A stretch of DNA of 64,000 nucleotides, from NCBI RefSeq assembly GCF_000819845.1, contig NZ_CDCG01000038.1, forward strand, positions 1-64,000, written 5' to 3'. The DNA is from Aeromonas enteropelogenes (lineage in GTDB: Bacteria > Pseudomonadota > Gammaproteobacteria > Enterobacterales > Aeromonadaceae). Under the pieces are notes generated by a model that was given only the letters and a program-made list of their open reading frames with translations, had not been told where the DNA came from and did not search any database. Position numbers and translations under genes: made by a program. Each line of letters starts with the position of its first letter. The stretch's first letter is position 1. Shown piece after piece: positions 39,648-49,182 of this stretch.

Positions 39648-40469
39648 TCAGCTCGCATGCACCGGGCAGGGGGTGGCGATCAGGGCATCATCCTCGTAGC
39701 GCCACAGGGTGAGGCTGTTGCCCCAGACGCAGCCGGTGTCGAGTGCCTTGATATCCTGCTTGTCGGTCTTGCCCATCAGGGCTGCCCAGTGGCCGAACAC
39801 CAGGATGGGATCATCCACATGGTGCTCGCGCTGTTCGAACCAGGGGCGCAGGCCCGGGGTCGATTCGCTGGGACCCTTCTTGCATTTGAAGTCGAGCCGG
39901 CCGTCGAAGTAGCAAAAGCGCATCCGGGTGAAGGTGTTGATGATGTAGCGGTAGCGCTCGATCCCTACCAGATCGTCCCGCCAGCAGTCGGGCTGGTCGC
40001 CATACATGTTGTGCAGCAGCCAGCTGTACTGGTCACCGCGCAGCAGGCTCTCCACCTCGCGGGCACAGTTGCGGGCGGTGCGGGCATCCCAGGCCGGCGA
40101 GATGCCGGCATGCACCATCATGATCGGCAGATCTGGGTGTTCCGCCAGCAGCGGCCGGTGGCGCAGCCACTCCAGCAGATCGTCCCGATCCGGCGCCTCC
40201 ATCAGGCTCTGCAACCGGTCTTTTTTCTTGAGCGGCGCGACGCCGTTGGCGACCGCCAGCAGGTGCAGGTCGTGGTTGCCGAGCACGGTGACGGCGCGGT
40301 TGCCCAGTCCCTTGACGAAGCGCAGGGTGTTGAGGGAGTCGGGGCCACGGGCGACCAGGTCGCCACAGAGCCAGAGTACGTCATGCGCGGGATCGAACCC
40401 AGCCAGATCCAGCAGACGGCGCAAGTCGTCGTAGCAGCCCTGGATATCGCCGACAAAACAGTTCGCCAT
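39648..40469 (-). CDS. apaH: Symmetrical bis(5'-nucleosyl)-tetraphosphatase ApaH
   Basis: A 273-residue metallophosphoesterase that cleaves Ap4A to two ADP and also removes Np4 caps from RNA. Motifs GDIQGCYDDL, GDLVARGP, GNHDLHLL, MVHAGISP and FGHWAALMG give the full metal site. It is the last gene of the lptD-surA-pdxA-rsmA-apaG-apaH operon, 6 bases after apaG. Confidence 0.97.
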   Translation of the reverse strand: MANCFVGDIQGCYDDLRRLLDLAGFDPAHDVLWLCGDLVARGPDSLNTLRFVKGLGNRAVTVLGNHDLHLLAVANGVAPLKKKDRLQSLMEAPDRDDLLEWLRHRPLLAEHPDLPIMMVHAGISPAWDARTARNCAREVESLLRGDQYSWLLHNMYGDQPDCWRDDLVGIERYRYIINTFTRMRFCYFDGRLDFKCKKGPSESTPGLRPWFEQREHHVDDPILVFGHWAALMGKTDKQDIKALDTGCVWGNSLTLWRYEDDALIATPCPVHAS

Positions 40470-40475
40470 GAAACC

Positions 40476-40838
40476 TCAGTTGATAATATTGGGGATGGCC
40501 AGCGTGAAGGGGGCGATGGGCGCCTCAAATTGCTGACCAGAGCCATCTTGCAGGGTATAACGTCCTTCCATCACCCCGAGCGGGGTCGCCAGCGGGACGC
40601 CGCTCTGGTAGCGGTAGGTCTCCCCTTCGGCGATCACGGGCTGTTCCCCGACCACGCCCGGACCTTCGACTTCCAGCATCTTGCCATTGGCATCCGTAAT
40701 GAGCCAACGCCGGTGCAGCAACTGCACCGGGCCGGGACCCAGATTCTCGATTTCAATGAGATAGTGAAACTGGTATGGGTCTTTGGAGTCCGCCACATAA
40801 CTGGGGTAGGGGCGGATCACGATGCGCGGGGTGGTCAC
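40476..40838 (-). CDS. apaG: ApaG protein
   Basis: A 120-residue beta-sandwich protein with the family's NLGPGPVQLLHRRWLITDAN and GVVGEQPVIAEGETYRYQSG. The role is unclear; it was once called a Co2+/Mg2+ efflux protein. It starts at GTG 40838, 4 bases after rsmA. Confidence 0.96.
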   Translation of the reverse strand: MTTPRIVIRPYPSYVADSKDPYQFHYLIEIENLGPGPVQLLHRRWLITDANGKMLEVEGPGVVGEQPVIAEGETYRYQSGVPLATPLGVMEGRYTLQDGSGQQFEAPIAPFTLAIPNIIN

Positions 40839-40842
40839 GGGA

Positions 40843-41655
40843 TCAGGCCTTTGGCTGATCCGCCAGCCAGTTGGCGATCATGACAAATTGCTCCAGGGTG
40901 AGGTTTTCGGGGCGCAGGTTGCCATCGATACCAAGCTCGGTCAGCTGGGCGTCGGTGATGAAGTTGGAGAAGCTGTTGCGAATGGTCTTGCGACGCTGGC
41001 CGAAGCCCTCAGTGCAGACGCGATTCAGGCAGCGGATGTCTTTCGCGACTATGGTCGGGTTCTTGTGCGGCACCAGACGCACCACGGCGGAGTCCACCTT
41101 GGGCGCCGGCTTGAAGGCGCCCGGGCCCACTTCCAGCACCGGGATCACCTGGCAGTAGTACTGGGTCATCACGCTCAGACGGCCGTAGGCCTTGCTGCCG
41201 GGACCGGCTGCCAGACGAAGAACCACTTCCTTTTGCAGCATGAAGTGCATGTCCTCCACCCGATTGGCGAACTCGCACAGGTGGAAGATGAGCGGGGTGG
41301 AGATGTTGTAGGGCAGGTTGCCAAAGATGCGCAGCGGCCCCTTGCCTTCACCCATCAGGGTGCTGAAGTCAAAACGCATGGCGTCGGCTTCGATGACGGT
41401 GAGCTTGTCCTTCAGGGTCGGGTGCTCGCGCAGGCGGGCCGCCAGATCCCGGTCCAGCTCGACCACGGTCATTTTGTCCATCTGGGCGGCAACCGGCTCG
41501 GTCAGCGCGGCCAGACCCGGGCCGATCTCCACCAGGTTCTGGCCCGGCTGCGGATTGATGGCGGCCACGATCTGGTCGATCACGTAGCGATCGTGCAAGA
41601 AGTTCTGACCGAAACGCTTACGGGCCGTGTGGCCCATGTGCACCTTACTGCTCAT
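40843..41655 (-). CDS. rsmA: 16S rRNA (A1518/A1519-N6)-dimethyltransferase
   Basis: A 270-residue KsgA-family methyltransferase that dimethylates two adenines in helix 45 of 16S r[14 protein letters not shown], the SAM-binding [13 protein letters not shown] and catalytic NLPYNIST are present. It overlaps pdxA by 11 bases. Confidence 0.97.
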   Translation of the reverse strand: MSSKVHMGHTARKRFGQNFLHDRYVIDQIVAAINPQPGQNLVEIGPGLAALTEPVAAQMDKMTVVELDRDLAARLREHPTLKDKLTVIEADAMRFDFSTLMGEGKGPLRIFGNLPYNISTPLIFHLCEFANRVEDMHFMLQKEVVLRLAAGPGSKAYGRLSVMTQYYCQVIPVLEVGPGAFKPAPKVDSAVVRLVPHKNPTIVAKDIRCLNRVCTEGFGQRRKTIRNSFSNFITDAQLTELGIDGNLRPENLTLEQFVMIANWLADQPKA

Positions 41656-42640
41656 ATCTTTTTTTCTCTACCATCTTGATGGCGTGGTTAATCGCGGTGG
41701 TAAGGCTACCGGGATCGGCCAGGCCTTTGCCTGCCAGATCCAGTGCGGTGCCGTGATCCACCGAAGTGCGGATGAAAGGGAGTCCAAGGGTGATATTGAC
41801 CGAACTGCCGAAGCCCTTGTATTTGAGCACGGGCAGTCCCTGGTCGTGGTACATGGCGAGTACCGCATCCGCATCCTTGAGGTATTTCTCCTGGAACAGG
41901 GTGTCGGCCGGCAATGGGCCGACCAGATCGATTCCCTCCTGGCGTAACGTGGCCAGGGCGGGTTCGATCACGTCAATTTCTTCACGACCGAGATGGCCCC
42001 CTTCCCCGGCGTGGGGATTGAGGCCGCAGACGTAAATGCGCGGTTTGGCGACGCCAAACTTGGCCTTGAGATCCGCATCCAGGATACGGATCACCTTGCC
42101 GAGGCGATCCTCGGTGATGGCCTTCGCCACATAGGCCAGGGGGATGTGAGTGGTTGCAAGCGCCACCCGCAGCCCCTCGGTTGCCAGCAGCATCACTACG
42201 TCGGCGGTGTTGGATTGCTGGGCGAAGAACTCGGTGTGGCCGCTAAACGATACGCCGGCCTGGTTGATGATCCCCTTGTGCACGGGTCCGGTCACCACGG
42301 CGGCAAACTCACCGCTCATGTTGCCGTCGCAGGCGCGCTGCAGGGTGGCCAGCACATAGGCGCCGTTGCCTTCGTCGAGCTCTCCGGGCACCACGGCGGC
42401 GCCGAGAGAGACGGGGCTGACTGTCAGGGTGCCGGCCCGCTGCGGATGCGCGGGCGCGGCGGGATCGTAGGGCTCAAGCTCGATGGGCAGACCCAGCAGG
42501 GCGGCGCGTTCATGCAGCAGCGCCGGATCGGCGATCACCACCAGCTGGTGGGGCCAATCCTGCTGGGCTATCTGCAACACAAGATCCGGACCAACCCCGG
42601 CCGGTTCACCCGGGGTCACGGCAAGGCGACGACAACGCAT
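41645..42640 (-). CDS. pdxA: 4-hydroxythreonine-4-phosphate dehydrogenase
   Basis: A 331-residue enzyme of pyridoxal phosphate synthesis. Family motifs are [13 protein letters not shown], the metal histidine in [37 protein letters not shown] and [14 protein letters not shown]. The start codon overlaps the surA stop by one base (TGATG). Confidence 0.97.
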   Translation of the reverse strand: MRCRRLAVTPGEPAGVGPDLVLQIAQQDWPHQLVVIADPALLHERAALLGLPIELEPYDPAAPAHPQRAGTLTVSPVSLGAAVVPGELDEGNGAYVLATLQRACDGNMSGEFAAVVTGPVHKGIINQAGVSFSGHTEFFAQQSNTADVVMLLATEGLRVALATTHIPLAYVAKAITEDRLGKVIRILDADLKAKFGVAKPRIYVCGLNPHAGEGGHLGREEIDVIEPALATLRQEGIDLVGPLPADTLFQEKYLKDADAVLAMYHDQGLPVLKYKGFGSSVNITLGLPFIRTSVDHGTALDLAGKGLADPGSLTTAINHAIKMVEKKRYEQ

Positions 42641-43938
42641 CAGCTGCTGGCGCCTTCGATCTGGATGTAAGCCTCGTCACGCAGCTCGTCCAGCCACGCC
42701 TGGGACTCTTCCACGAAGCGGCGGTTGTAGATCAGCTGATAGGCGCGCTGTTCCTGGGCCTTGTCGGTGGCATCCTGGCTGCGACGATCTTCCAGCTGGA
42801 CAATGTGCCAGCCGTGAGAGCTGCGGAACGGGGCACTGATCTGGCCCGGTTGCAGGCGGTTGACCATGTCGCGGAACTCGGGCACGTAGACGTTGGGATC
42901 GGACCAGCCCAGTTCGCCACCCTGCACCGCAGAACCCGGGTCTTCGGAGTATTTCTCCGCCATGCTGGCGAAGCTCGCCTTGCCACTCTTGATATCGTGC
43001 AAGATGCCGTCCAGCATGCCCTTGGCTTTCTCTTCGCTCAGGATGATGGAGGGCTTGATCAGGATGTGACGGGCTTTCACCTCGGTCTGCATCACCTGCT
43101 GCTGACCCTTGGTGTCGAATACCTTGATGATGTGCAGGCCGGCACCGGAGCGCAGCGGACCGACGATGTCGCCCTTGGTCGCGCCCTGAACCGCTTCGGC
43201 CATCAGGGTCGGCATCTCCTGCGGGCTCATCCAGCCCCAGTCACCCCCTTCCAGCGCCTTGGGTCCGTTGCTCTCGGCAATGGCCAGCTTGCGGAAATCA
43301 GCCCCCTGTTTGAGCGCGGCCAGAATGCCCTCAATCTTGCTCTTGGCGGCATCCAGCTGAGCTGCGGAAGGGTTGTCAGGCAGGGCAATCTGGATATGAC
43401 CGAGGTGATACTCGTTCTGCTGCTGGCCCTGTTTTTTCAGGATGTCGACTACCTGTTTCACTTCCTGCTCGGAGATGTTGATGCGACGGCGCACCTGGTT
43501 GCGGCGTACCTCGTTCATCAGGATCTCGCGACGCACCTCTTCCCGGTACTGGGCATAGCTCATGCCTTCGCGTGCGAGCTGGGCACGCAGCTGATCCAGG
43601 GTCATCTTGTTGTCGGCGGCGATCCCCTGGATGGCTTGTTCCAGCTGGGTATCACTGATCTTCAGGCCCTGGCGCTCGGCCAGTTGCAGTTGCAGGCTCT
43701 CCTGGATCAGGCGATCCAGCGCCTGTTTGCGCAGGGTGGCGTCGTCAGGCAGAGACTGGCCGCTCTCCTGGGCGGAGATTTTGACCTTGTTGACCAGGGC
43801 ATCCTGTTGGCTGGCAAGTACCACGTCCTTGTTGACCACGGCCAGAACCTTGTCCATCAGCTCGGGGGCCGCCATGGCGGCCTGGCTCATGGCGCCGAAC
43901 ATTCCCGCGGTCAGCAGGGCTATCAGGGTCTTTTTCAT
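42640..43938 (-). CDS. surA: Periplasmic chaperone and peptidyl-prolyl isomerase SurA
   Basis: A 432-residue periplasmic protein that escorts outer membrane proteins such as LptD to the BAM complex. It has a signal peptide ([19 protein letters not shown]), an N-terminal chaperone module, and two parvulin domains (about 170-275 and 280-385; the second begins [11 protein letters not shown]). The ATG at 43938 is preferred over 43944 because of spacing to GAGAG and the lysine-rich signal start. It follows lptD by 26 bases. Confidence 0.95.
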   Translation of the reverse strand: MKKTLIALLTAGMFGAMSQAAMAAPELMDKVLAVVNKDVVLASQQDALVNKVKISAQESGQSLPDDATLRKQALDRLIQESLQLQLAERQGLKISDTQLEQAIQGIAADNKMTLDQLRAQLAREGMSYAQYREEVRREILMNEVRRNQVRRRINISEQEVKQVVDILKKQGQQQNEYHLGHIQIALPDNPSAAQLDAAKSKIEGILAALKQGADFRKLAIAESNGPKALEGGDWGWMSPQEMPTLMAEAVQGATKGDIVGPLRSGAGLHIIKVFDTKGQQQVMQTEVKARHILIKPSIILSEEKAKGMLDGILHDIKSGKASFASMAEKYSEDPGSAVQGGELGWSDPNVYVPEFRDMVNRLQPGQISAPFRSSHGWHIVQLEDRRSQDATDKAQEQRAYQLIYNRRFVEESQAWLDELRDEAYIQIEGASS

Positions 43939-43964
43939 ATCCATCTCTCAAGGCTGGACCAGCA

Positions 43965-46409
43965 TCATTGCTGGTCTTTCAGATTAAACGGGCGAACATA
44001 GGGCAACAGTTCGGTATCCATCGTGACACTGCGGCCACCGGTACCGACACTGCCGAGCCCCTTCATCTCGAACTGCAGACCGATCGATTTCTCCGAAGTG
44101 GGTCTCAGGGTGACGTTGTCAGGCTGGTTGTGCCACTCCAGGCTCAGGTTGATGCTCCAGCAGCAGGAGTCGTATTTGACACCGATCTTGCGGTCAATGT
44201 TCACATCCTGCTTGATATCGCGATAGTAGCCGCCGTAAACCTGCCACTGATCGGCAATCGGCGCCATCATTACCAGACCTGCCTGGCTAAGGTCCTCTGC
44301 CAGGGCGGCGTTGGCCGGGTAGCGGTAATCCCGGTTGCCATCCTGAATAAAGCGGTAGTTGAGCTGGGTAACCAGCTTGTCATGACGGTATTCCACGGCA
44401 CCATTGCCTGAACTGAACGCACCCTCCTCGGTATCGTACTGGGCGCCAGCGTGGGCGAACCACTGATCCGTGATCCGGGCATCCCCCTCAAAGGAGAGCA
44501 GAGAACGAGCGTTGGTGCTCTCGGGATCCGAGGAATAGAGACGAACCTTGGGAGAGGTCAGCTCGAACGCCTGGGCGACGGAGAGACGCAGCCGCTCATC
44601 CCCGACGTTGTCATAGATCCGGCTGGTGAGACCAGCGCTGATCCGGTTGGCATCGCTGATCCTGTCAAGACCGGCGTAACGGCGATCGCTGAACAGGCTG
44701 TAGTAGTCCTGTCGGGTAGTAGTGGAGTCGTAGACCCCGATATCGTCCTGGTTCTCGTAGGGGATGTAAAGATACTGGAACTCGGGTTCCAGGGTCTGGG
44801 TTCCCTTGCCGTCAAACCAGTCGACCGAGCGATCGAAGTTAAGGCCACCCTTGAGGCGGAAAGAGGGCAGCAGACGATTGATGGTGCCATCCTTGAGGGT
44901 CAGCTTGCCAGTCTCGGCATCGGTGAAGCGAGCGCGATCCGTACCGACCAGGGTGTCTGGTACCTCCTGGTTGTAGGAGGTAAACATCAGCTTGTACTGG
45001 CTGGTGAGGTAGTAACCGGGGGCATCCACCAGGGGAACCGTCAGGGTCGGTGCCATGTGTAAACGGGTTGCGGTATAGCGCTCTCCCGACTGATAGCTGC
45101 TGGCATTGCCGCTGTCATAACCAAACTTGGTCAGCTCGCTGTTCCAGGCCAGATCGAACCAGTTGCCCTGGCGGTAGTAGTTGTAGTCGATGCGCGGCAG
45201 CATCTCGTGCGGCAGCAGCGCATAGGGACTCAGGATCTGGTAGCGGCGAACCTCGGAGGTGAGGTTCCAGTTCTCCTGGTAGTAACCGGCGGTAAAGGAT
45301 TGCTGCAACTGGTCATCAATCTGGGTGCCCACCTGGGGGCTGAAGTCGTTGAAGTAGTTGTAGTCCCTGTCCCGCACCTTGGTGTAGTCGAGCCCGAAGC
45401 GCAGGGAACCGTCCATCAGGCTGGAACCGTGGCGAACGTTCAGCAGATAGCGGTGGCCGTCAGACAAACCGGCCAGGCTGGGGTTGCTTGGGCTGTACTG
45501 TTTGTCATCCGCCAGGTTTTCGAAATAGAGGGTGCCGACGTGGGCGGGGTCCGGCATGTAGCGGAACTCCACCTGTTCCATCAGGCCGCGCTTGTCCATG
45601 AAGCGGGAGGTGATGGTGGCGTCATAATTGGGGGCAATGTTCCAGTAGAAGGGCTGGGTGATCTCCATGCCGTTGCCGGAGCTCTGCTTGTAACCCGGAT
45701 AGAGCAGACCCGTCTTGCGTTCATCCTTGATGGGGAAGTTGATGTACGGGAAATAGAACACCGGATAATCATAGAGCCAGAGGCTGGCGTTCCAGGCTTC
45801 ACCGAACACCTCCTTCTGATCGATGTCGATGCTGCCCGCCTTGAGGGTCCACACCTCCTGACCGGGGGGGCAGGTGGTGTATTGGGCGCCCTCCATGGTG
45901 ATGTTCTGGTTGTTGTTGGTCATGGTGACCCGTTTGGCAAAGCCGCGCACCGGTGAGCCATGAACCTGATACTTGCCCTCTTCCAGTTCGGAATTCTTGG
46001 TATCCAGGTTGGACTTGAGGGTCTTGTCGCTGGTGACGGTCACCTGACCGTCGTTGTAATAGATGTTGCCGATGGCGATGACATCCCGGCTCTTCTGATC
46101 GAGCTGGGCATAGTCGGAGTCAAACTTGCGAACCCCCTGACGCACCTTGACGTCCCCTTCATAGACGGCGGTGCCGCCCTGCTTGGCCTCAAGGCGATCG
46201 GCGTCGACCTCGACCGGCAGGGCATTGGCATCTTCTGCCGAAGAGGGCTTTTCGACCTTGGGGACATAGTCATAGCAGAGGCTGTCGAGAATACCGGTCG
46301 CAGGCGGCGGATTGAACGGGGCCGCCTGCACCATCATGGAGGTCAGGGCCGGTGCCAGGCTGATAGTCAGGGCGATGGGATAGCGGTATCCCAGTGTCCA
46401 TTTTGTCAT
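43965..46409 (-). CDS. lptD: LPS-assembly protein LptD
   Basis: An 814-residue outer membrane barrel that, with LptE, inserts lipopolysaccharide. It has a signal peptide ending VQA, a periplasmic LptA-like jellyroll (about 55-190; VYEGDVKVRQGVRKFDSDYA) and a C-terminal barrel. Four cysteines that form the two functional disulfides in E. coli are all seen: DSLCYD, TTCPPG and the adjacent pair in YDSCCWS. The start MTKWTLGYRYPIAL at 46409 was taken; the frame is open 28 codons further without signal-peptide sense. First gene of the operon and divergent from amgK. Confidence 0.95.
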   Translation of the reverse strand: MTKWTLGYRYPIALTISLAPALTSMMVQAAPFNPPPATGILDSLCYDYVPKVEKPSSAEDANALPVEVDADRLEAKQGGTAVYEGDVKVRQGVRKFDSDYAQLDQKSRDVIAIGNIYYNDGQVTVTSDKTLKSNLDTKNSELEEGKYQVHGSPVRGFAKRVTMTNNNQNITMEGAQYTTCPPGQEVWTLKAGSIDIDQKEVFGEAWNASLWLYDYPVFYFPYINFPIKDERKTGLLYPGYKQSSGNGMEITQPFYWNIAPNYDATITSRFMDKRGLMEQVEFRYMPDPAHVGTLYFENLADDKQYSPSNPSLAGLSDGHRYLLNVRHGSSLMDGSLRFGLDYTKVRDRDYNYFNDFSPQVGTQIDDQLQQSFTAGYYQENWNLTSEVRRYQILSPYALLPHEMLPRIDYNYYRQGNWFDLAWNSELTKFGYDSGNASSYQSGERYTATRLHMAPTLTVPLVDAPGYYLTSQYKLMFTSYNQEVPDTLVGTDRARFTDAETGKLTLKDGTINRLLPSFRLKGGLNFDRSVDWFDGKGTQTLEPEFQYLYIPYENQDDIGVYDSTTTRQDYYSLFSDRRYAGLDRISDANRISAGLTSRIYDNVGDERLRLSVAQAFELTSPKVRLYSSDPESTNARSLLSFEGDARITDQWFAHAGAQYDTEEGAFSSGNGAVEYRHDKLVTQLNYRFIQDGNRDYRYPANAALAEDLSQAGLVMMAPIADQWQVYGGYYRDIKQDVNIDRKIGVKYDSCCWSINLSLEWHNQPDNVTLRPTSEKSIGLQFEMKGLGSVGTGGRSVTMDTELLPYVRPFNLKDQQ

Positions 46410-46583
46410 GTGAAAGACTCGTGCAATCCGTGATAGGTACGGTTGATCCAGGGCATGCATTTTACGACAGGTTTCATCGAGTTGACATTGCATGTCATTG
46501 CTTTATGTTAGCCGGCAATGATAAAGCATTATTGCGGCCAGGGCTAACAGCCAAGTGCTGCTTTCCACCTTGGTCCTCGACTT

Positions 46584-47597
46584 ATGCACGATCGCGATTC
46601 CCTGCTTCTGCAGTGGGCACGCCGACTCTCCGGTGATGCCAGCCTCCATCTTACCCTTATTTCCGGCGATGCCAGTTTCCGCCGCTACTTTCGTGGCGGT
46701 GGCCTTATCTGGGTGGATGCCAATCCAAAAACCGAAAAAAATCATGAGTTTGTTCGCAATGCGGCGGCCTTGCGTGCGCGTCAGCTGCTGGCGCCCGAGG
46801 TCAAGGCAGTGGACTATGAACTCGGTCTGCTGGCGGTCACCGATCTGGGGGATACCCAGCTTATCAGTTGCCTGAATGCCGACAACGTACTGGCCTGGTA
46901 TGACAAGGCCATCGGGCTGTTGCCCCGCCTTGGGGCTGTTGAGCTGGATCTGGAGCCCTTTGATGCCGCCTTTATGGCCAGGGAGAACAGCATCTTCCCC
47001 GAGTGGCTGCTGGGCCACCACCTTCAACTGACCCTGAGCGCGGCAGAACAACGGCTGCTCGACGATACCTTTGCCTGCCTGACCGCCAGCAACCTGGCCC
47101 AGCCGCAGGGAGTGATGCACCGGGATTTTCACAGCCGCAACCTGATGGTATGTGGTGGCAATACCCCCGAGAGCAGTGAGCTTGCCATCATCGATTTTCA
47201 GGACATGGTCATCGGCCCCCTTGGCTATGACCTGGTCTCCCTGCTCAAGGATTGCTACGTGCGCTGGCCGGACGAGGTGATCGAACAGGGGATGTGCCAT
47301 GGTTTTGCGACCCTGCAGCAGGCGGGGCTGCTCGGCGATCTCGATTACGCCAGCTTCCGCCGCCATGCGGATCTCACCGGCATGCAGCGTCACCTGAAAG
47401 CCGCCGGCATCTTCACCCGACTCTATCATCGGGATGGCAAGTCAGGTTACCTCCAGGATATTCCCCGCACCCTGGGATATGTGGTGGATGTCTGCCAGCT
47501 GCACGGGGCCAGCGAGCCCGTGCTCGCCCGTTTTGGCGACTGGTTGCGGCAGGTGGTGCTGCCGGGACTTGCCCGGGTGGCGGAGGCGCAGGCATGA
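46584..47597 (+). CDS. amgK: Anomeric MurNAc/GlcNAc kinase AmgK-like
   Basis: A 337-residue aminoglycoside-phosphotransferase-fold kinase. The catalytic loop HRDFHSRNLM and the metal motif IDFQDMVIGPLGYDL are intact. AmgK with MurU forms a peptidoglycan sugar recycling route that bypasses de novo UDP-MurNAc synthesis in Pseudomonas; the 4-base ATGA overlap with murU here supports that role. It is divergent from lptD. Confidence 0.9.
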   Translation: MHDRDSLLLQWARRLSGDASLHLTLISGDASFRRYFRGGGLIWVDANPKTEKNHEFVRNAAALRARQLLAPEVKAVDYELGLLAVTDLGDTQLISCLNADNVLAWYDKAIGLLPRLGAVELDLEPFDAAFMARENSIFPEWLLGHHLQLTLSAAEQRLLDDTFACLTASNLAQPQGVMHRDFHSRNLMVCGGNTPESSELAIIDFQDMVIGPLGYDLVSLLKDCYVRWPDEVIEQGMCHGFATLQQAGLLGDLDYASFRRHADLTGMQRHLKAAGIFTRLYHRDGKSGYLQDIPRTLGYVVDVCQLHGASEPVLARFGDWLRQVVLPGLARVAEAQA

Positions 47598-48262
47598 AGG
47601 CGATGATCCTGGCGGCAGGACGTGGCGAGCGGATGCGCCCGCTCACCGATACCCTGCCCAAGCCGCTGCTGGTAGTGGGGGGCAAGCCTCTCATCGTGCA
47701 TCATATCGAAAAGCTTAAAGCTGCGGGGGTGGCCGAATTGGTCATCAACCACGCCTGGCTCGGCCACAAGCTGGTGGAGGCGTTGGGGGATGGCAGCCAG
47801 TTCGGGGTGACCATCCACTGGTCAGCAGAGGAGAGTGCGCTGGAGACCGCAGGGGGCATAGTGCAGGCACTGTCGCTGCTGGGCAGCGACCCCTTTCTAG
47901 TGATCAACGGGGATACCTGGCTCGATCTGGACTACCGTACCCTGGTGACCCAGTCTCTGGGTGAGGATCTGGCCCATCTCTGGCTGGTGCCCAATCCCCC
48001 CCAGCATCCCCAGGGGGATTTTTCCCTGCAAGAGGGGCGGGTGCTGGATATTCCCGGGTTTACCTTCAGTGGCGTCGGGCTCTATCATCCGGCAGCATTC
48101 TCCGGCCTGGCGAGCGGTGCGCGCAAGCTGGCTCCCCTGCTGCGGGAGTGGATGGCACAAGGGCGAGTGGGTGGTAGCCTGCTGGCCGGCGAGTGGCGTG
48201 ATATAGGCACAGTCCCGCGACTGCGCGAGCTGGATGATCAGCTTCTGGCTCGCACTCATTAA
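47594..48262 (+). CDS. murU: MurNAc-1-phosphate uridylyltransferase MurU-like
   Basis: A 222-residue nucleotidyltransferase: LAAGRGERMRPLTDTLPKPL at the N terminus, INGDTWLDLDY as the metal-binding motif. It would convert MurNAc-1-P to UDP-MurNAc after AmgK. The ATG at 47594 overlaps the amgK stop; the longer open frame upstream is amgK in another frame. Confidence 0.92.
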   Translation: MKAMILAAGRGERMRPLTDTLPKPLLVVGGKPLIVHHIEKLKAAGVAELVINHAWLGHKLVEALGDGSQFGVTIHWSAEESALETAGGIVQALSLLGSDPFLVINGDTWLDLDYRTLVTQSLGEDLAHLWLVPNPPQHPQGDFSLQEGRVLDIPGFTFSGVGLYHPAAFSGLASGARKLAPLLREWMAQGRVGGSLLAGEWRDIGTVPRLRELDDQLLARTH

Positions 48263-48281
48263 CATCAAGAGGTCTTGAACC

Positions 48282-49115
48282 ATGCGTATTTGGGGTAAGG
48301 TGCTCGGCGCCTTCTTCGGTTTTCTGCTCGGCCACCTGATTGGTGCCCTCATCGGCCTCTGGATTGGCCACCGTTTCGATCGGGGCATGGGATTGCAAAG
48401 TGCGTTTCGCCGCGGGCCGACCCAGGAGCAGCAGGCGGTCTTCTTTCATGCCACTTTCGCCGTCATGGGGCACATTGCCAAGTCCAGCGGTCAGGTGACC
48501 GAGCAGGAGATCCGGGTGGCCTCCAACCTGATGGATCGGATGCGACTGGCAGGGGAGCAGCGAGCCCGCGCCCAGGAGTCGTTCCGTCAGGGCAAGGAGG
48601 CCGGTTTCCCGCTGCGTGAGACCCTGGCCGAGTTTCGTCGTGCCAGCCAGGGGCAGCGGGACATTCTGCGCTTCTTTCTGGAAGTACAGCTGCAGGCCGC
48701 GTTTGCCGATGGCCGGGTTGAGGATGGGGAACGTGCCATTCTGCACACCATCGCCGACGAGCTGGGTTTCAGCCGTATCGAGCTGGCCCGGATCCTGGCC
48801 ATGGCCGAGGCGCAGATGAACTTCTTCAATCGCGCCCATGGCCAGTACCAGGGCGGCGGTGCGGGTGGCCAACAGTATCGTCAGGAGGCGCCGTCAGCCG
48901 ATCGTCTCAAGGATGCTTATCAGCTGCTCGGGGTGAACGAGAGTGACAGCGATCAGGATATCAAGCGTGCCTATCGCAAGGAGATGAGCAAGCACCACCC
49001 CGACAAGCTGGCCGCCAAGGGGCTGCCACCCGAAATGATGGAGATGGCCAAGGAGAAGGCCCAGGAGATCCAGCAGGCCTGGGAGTGGATCCGCGAAGCC
49101 CGCGGCATTCGATGA
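48282..49115 (+). CDS. djlA: Co-chaperone DjlA
   Basis: A 277-residue membrane-anchored DnaJ-like protein with one N-terminal glycine-rich transmembrane segment (GKVLGAFFGFLLGHLIGALI), a central TerB-like helical domain (about 55-185) and a C-terminal J domain (about 210-275) with the HPD motif in KHHPDKLAAKG. It works with DnaK. It lies 19 bases after murU and probably shares its transcript. Confidence 0.96.
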   Translation: MRIWGKVLGAFFGFLLGHLIGALIGLWIGHRFDRGMGLQSAFRRGPTQEQQAVFFHATFAVMGHIAKSSGQVTEQEIRVASNLMDRMRLAGEQRARAQESFRQGKEAGFPLRETLAEFRRASQGQRDILRFFLEVQLQAAFADGRVEDGERAILHTIADELGFSRIELARILAMAEAQMNFFNRAHGQYQGGGAGGQQYRQEAPSADRLKDAYQLLGVNESDSDQDIKRAYRKEMSKHHPDKLAAKGLPPEMMEMAKEKAQEIQQAWEWIREARGIR

Positions 49116-49133
49116 CCTGTTCTCGCCCATGAC

Positions 49134-49162
49134 AAAAAAGCCCCGCATGATGCGGGGCTTTC
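49134..49162. terminator. Bidirectional terminator djlA / pepD
   Basis: GCCCCGCA/TGCGGGGC with loop TGA is flanked by AAAAAA and TTTCTT, between the converging genes. Confidence 0.88.
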
Positions 49163-49182
49163 TTGTTTATGGCTGGTGCCGT

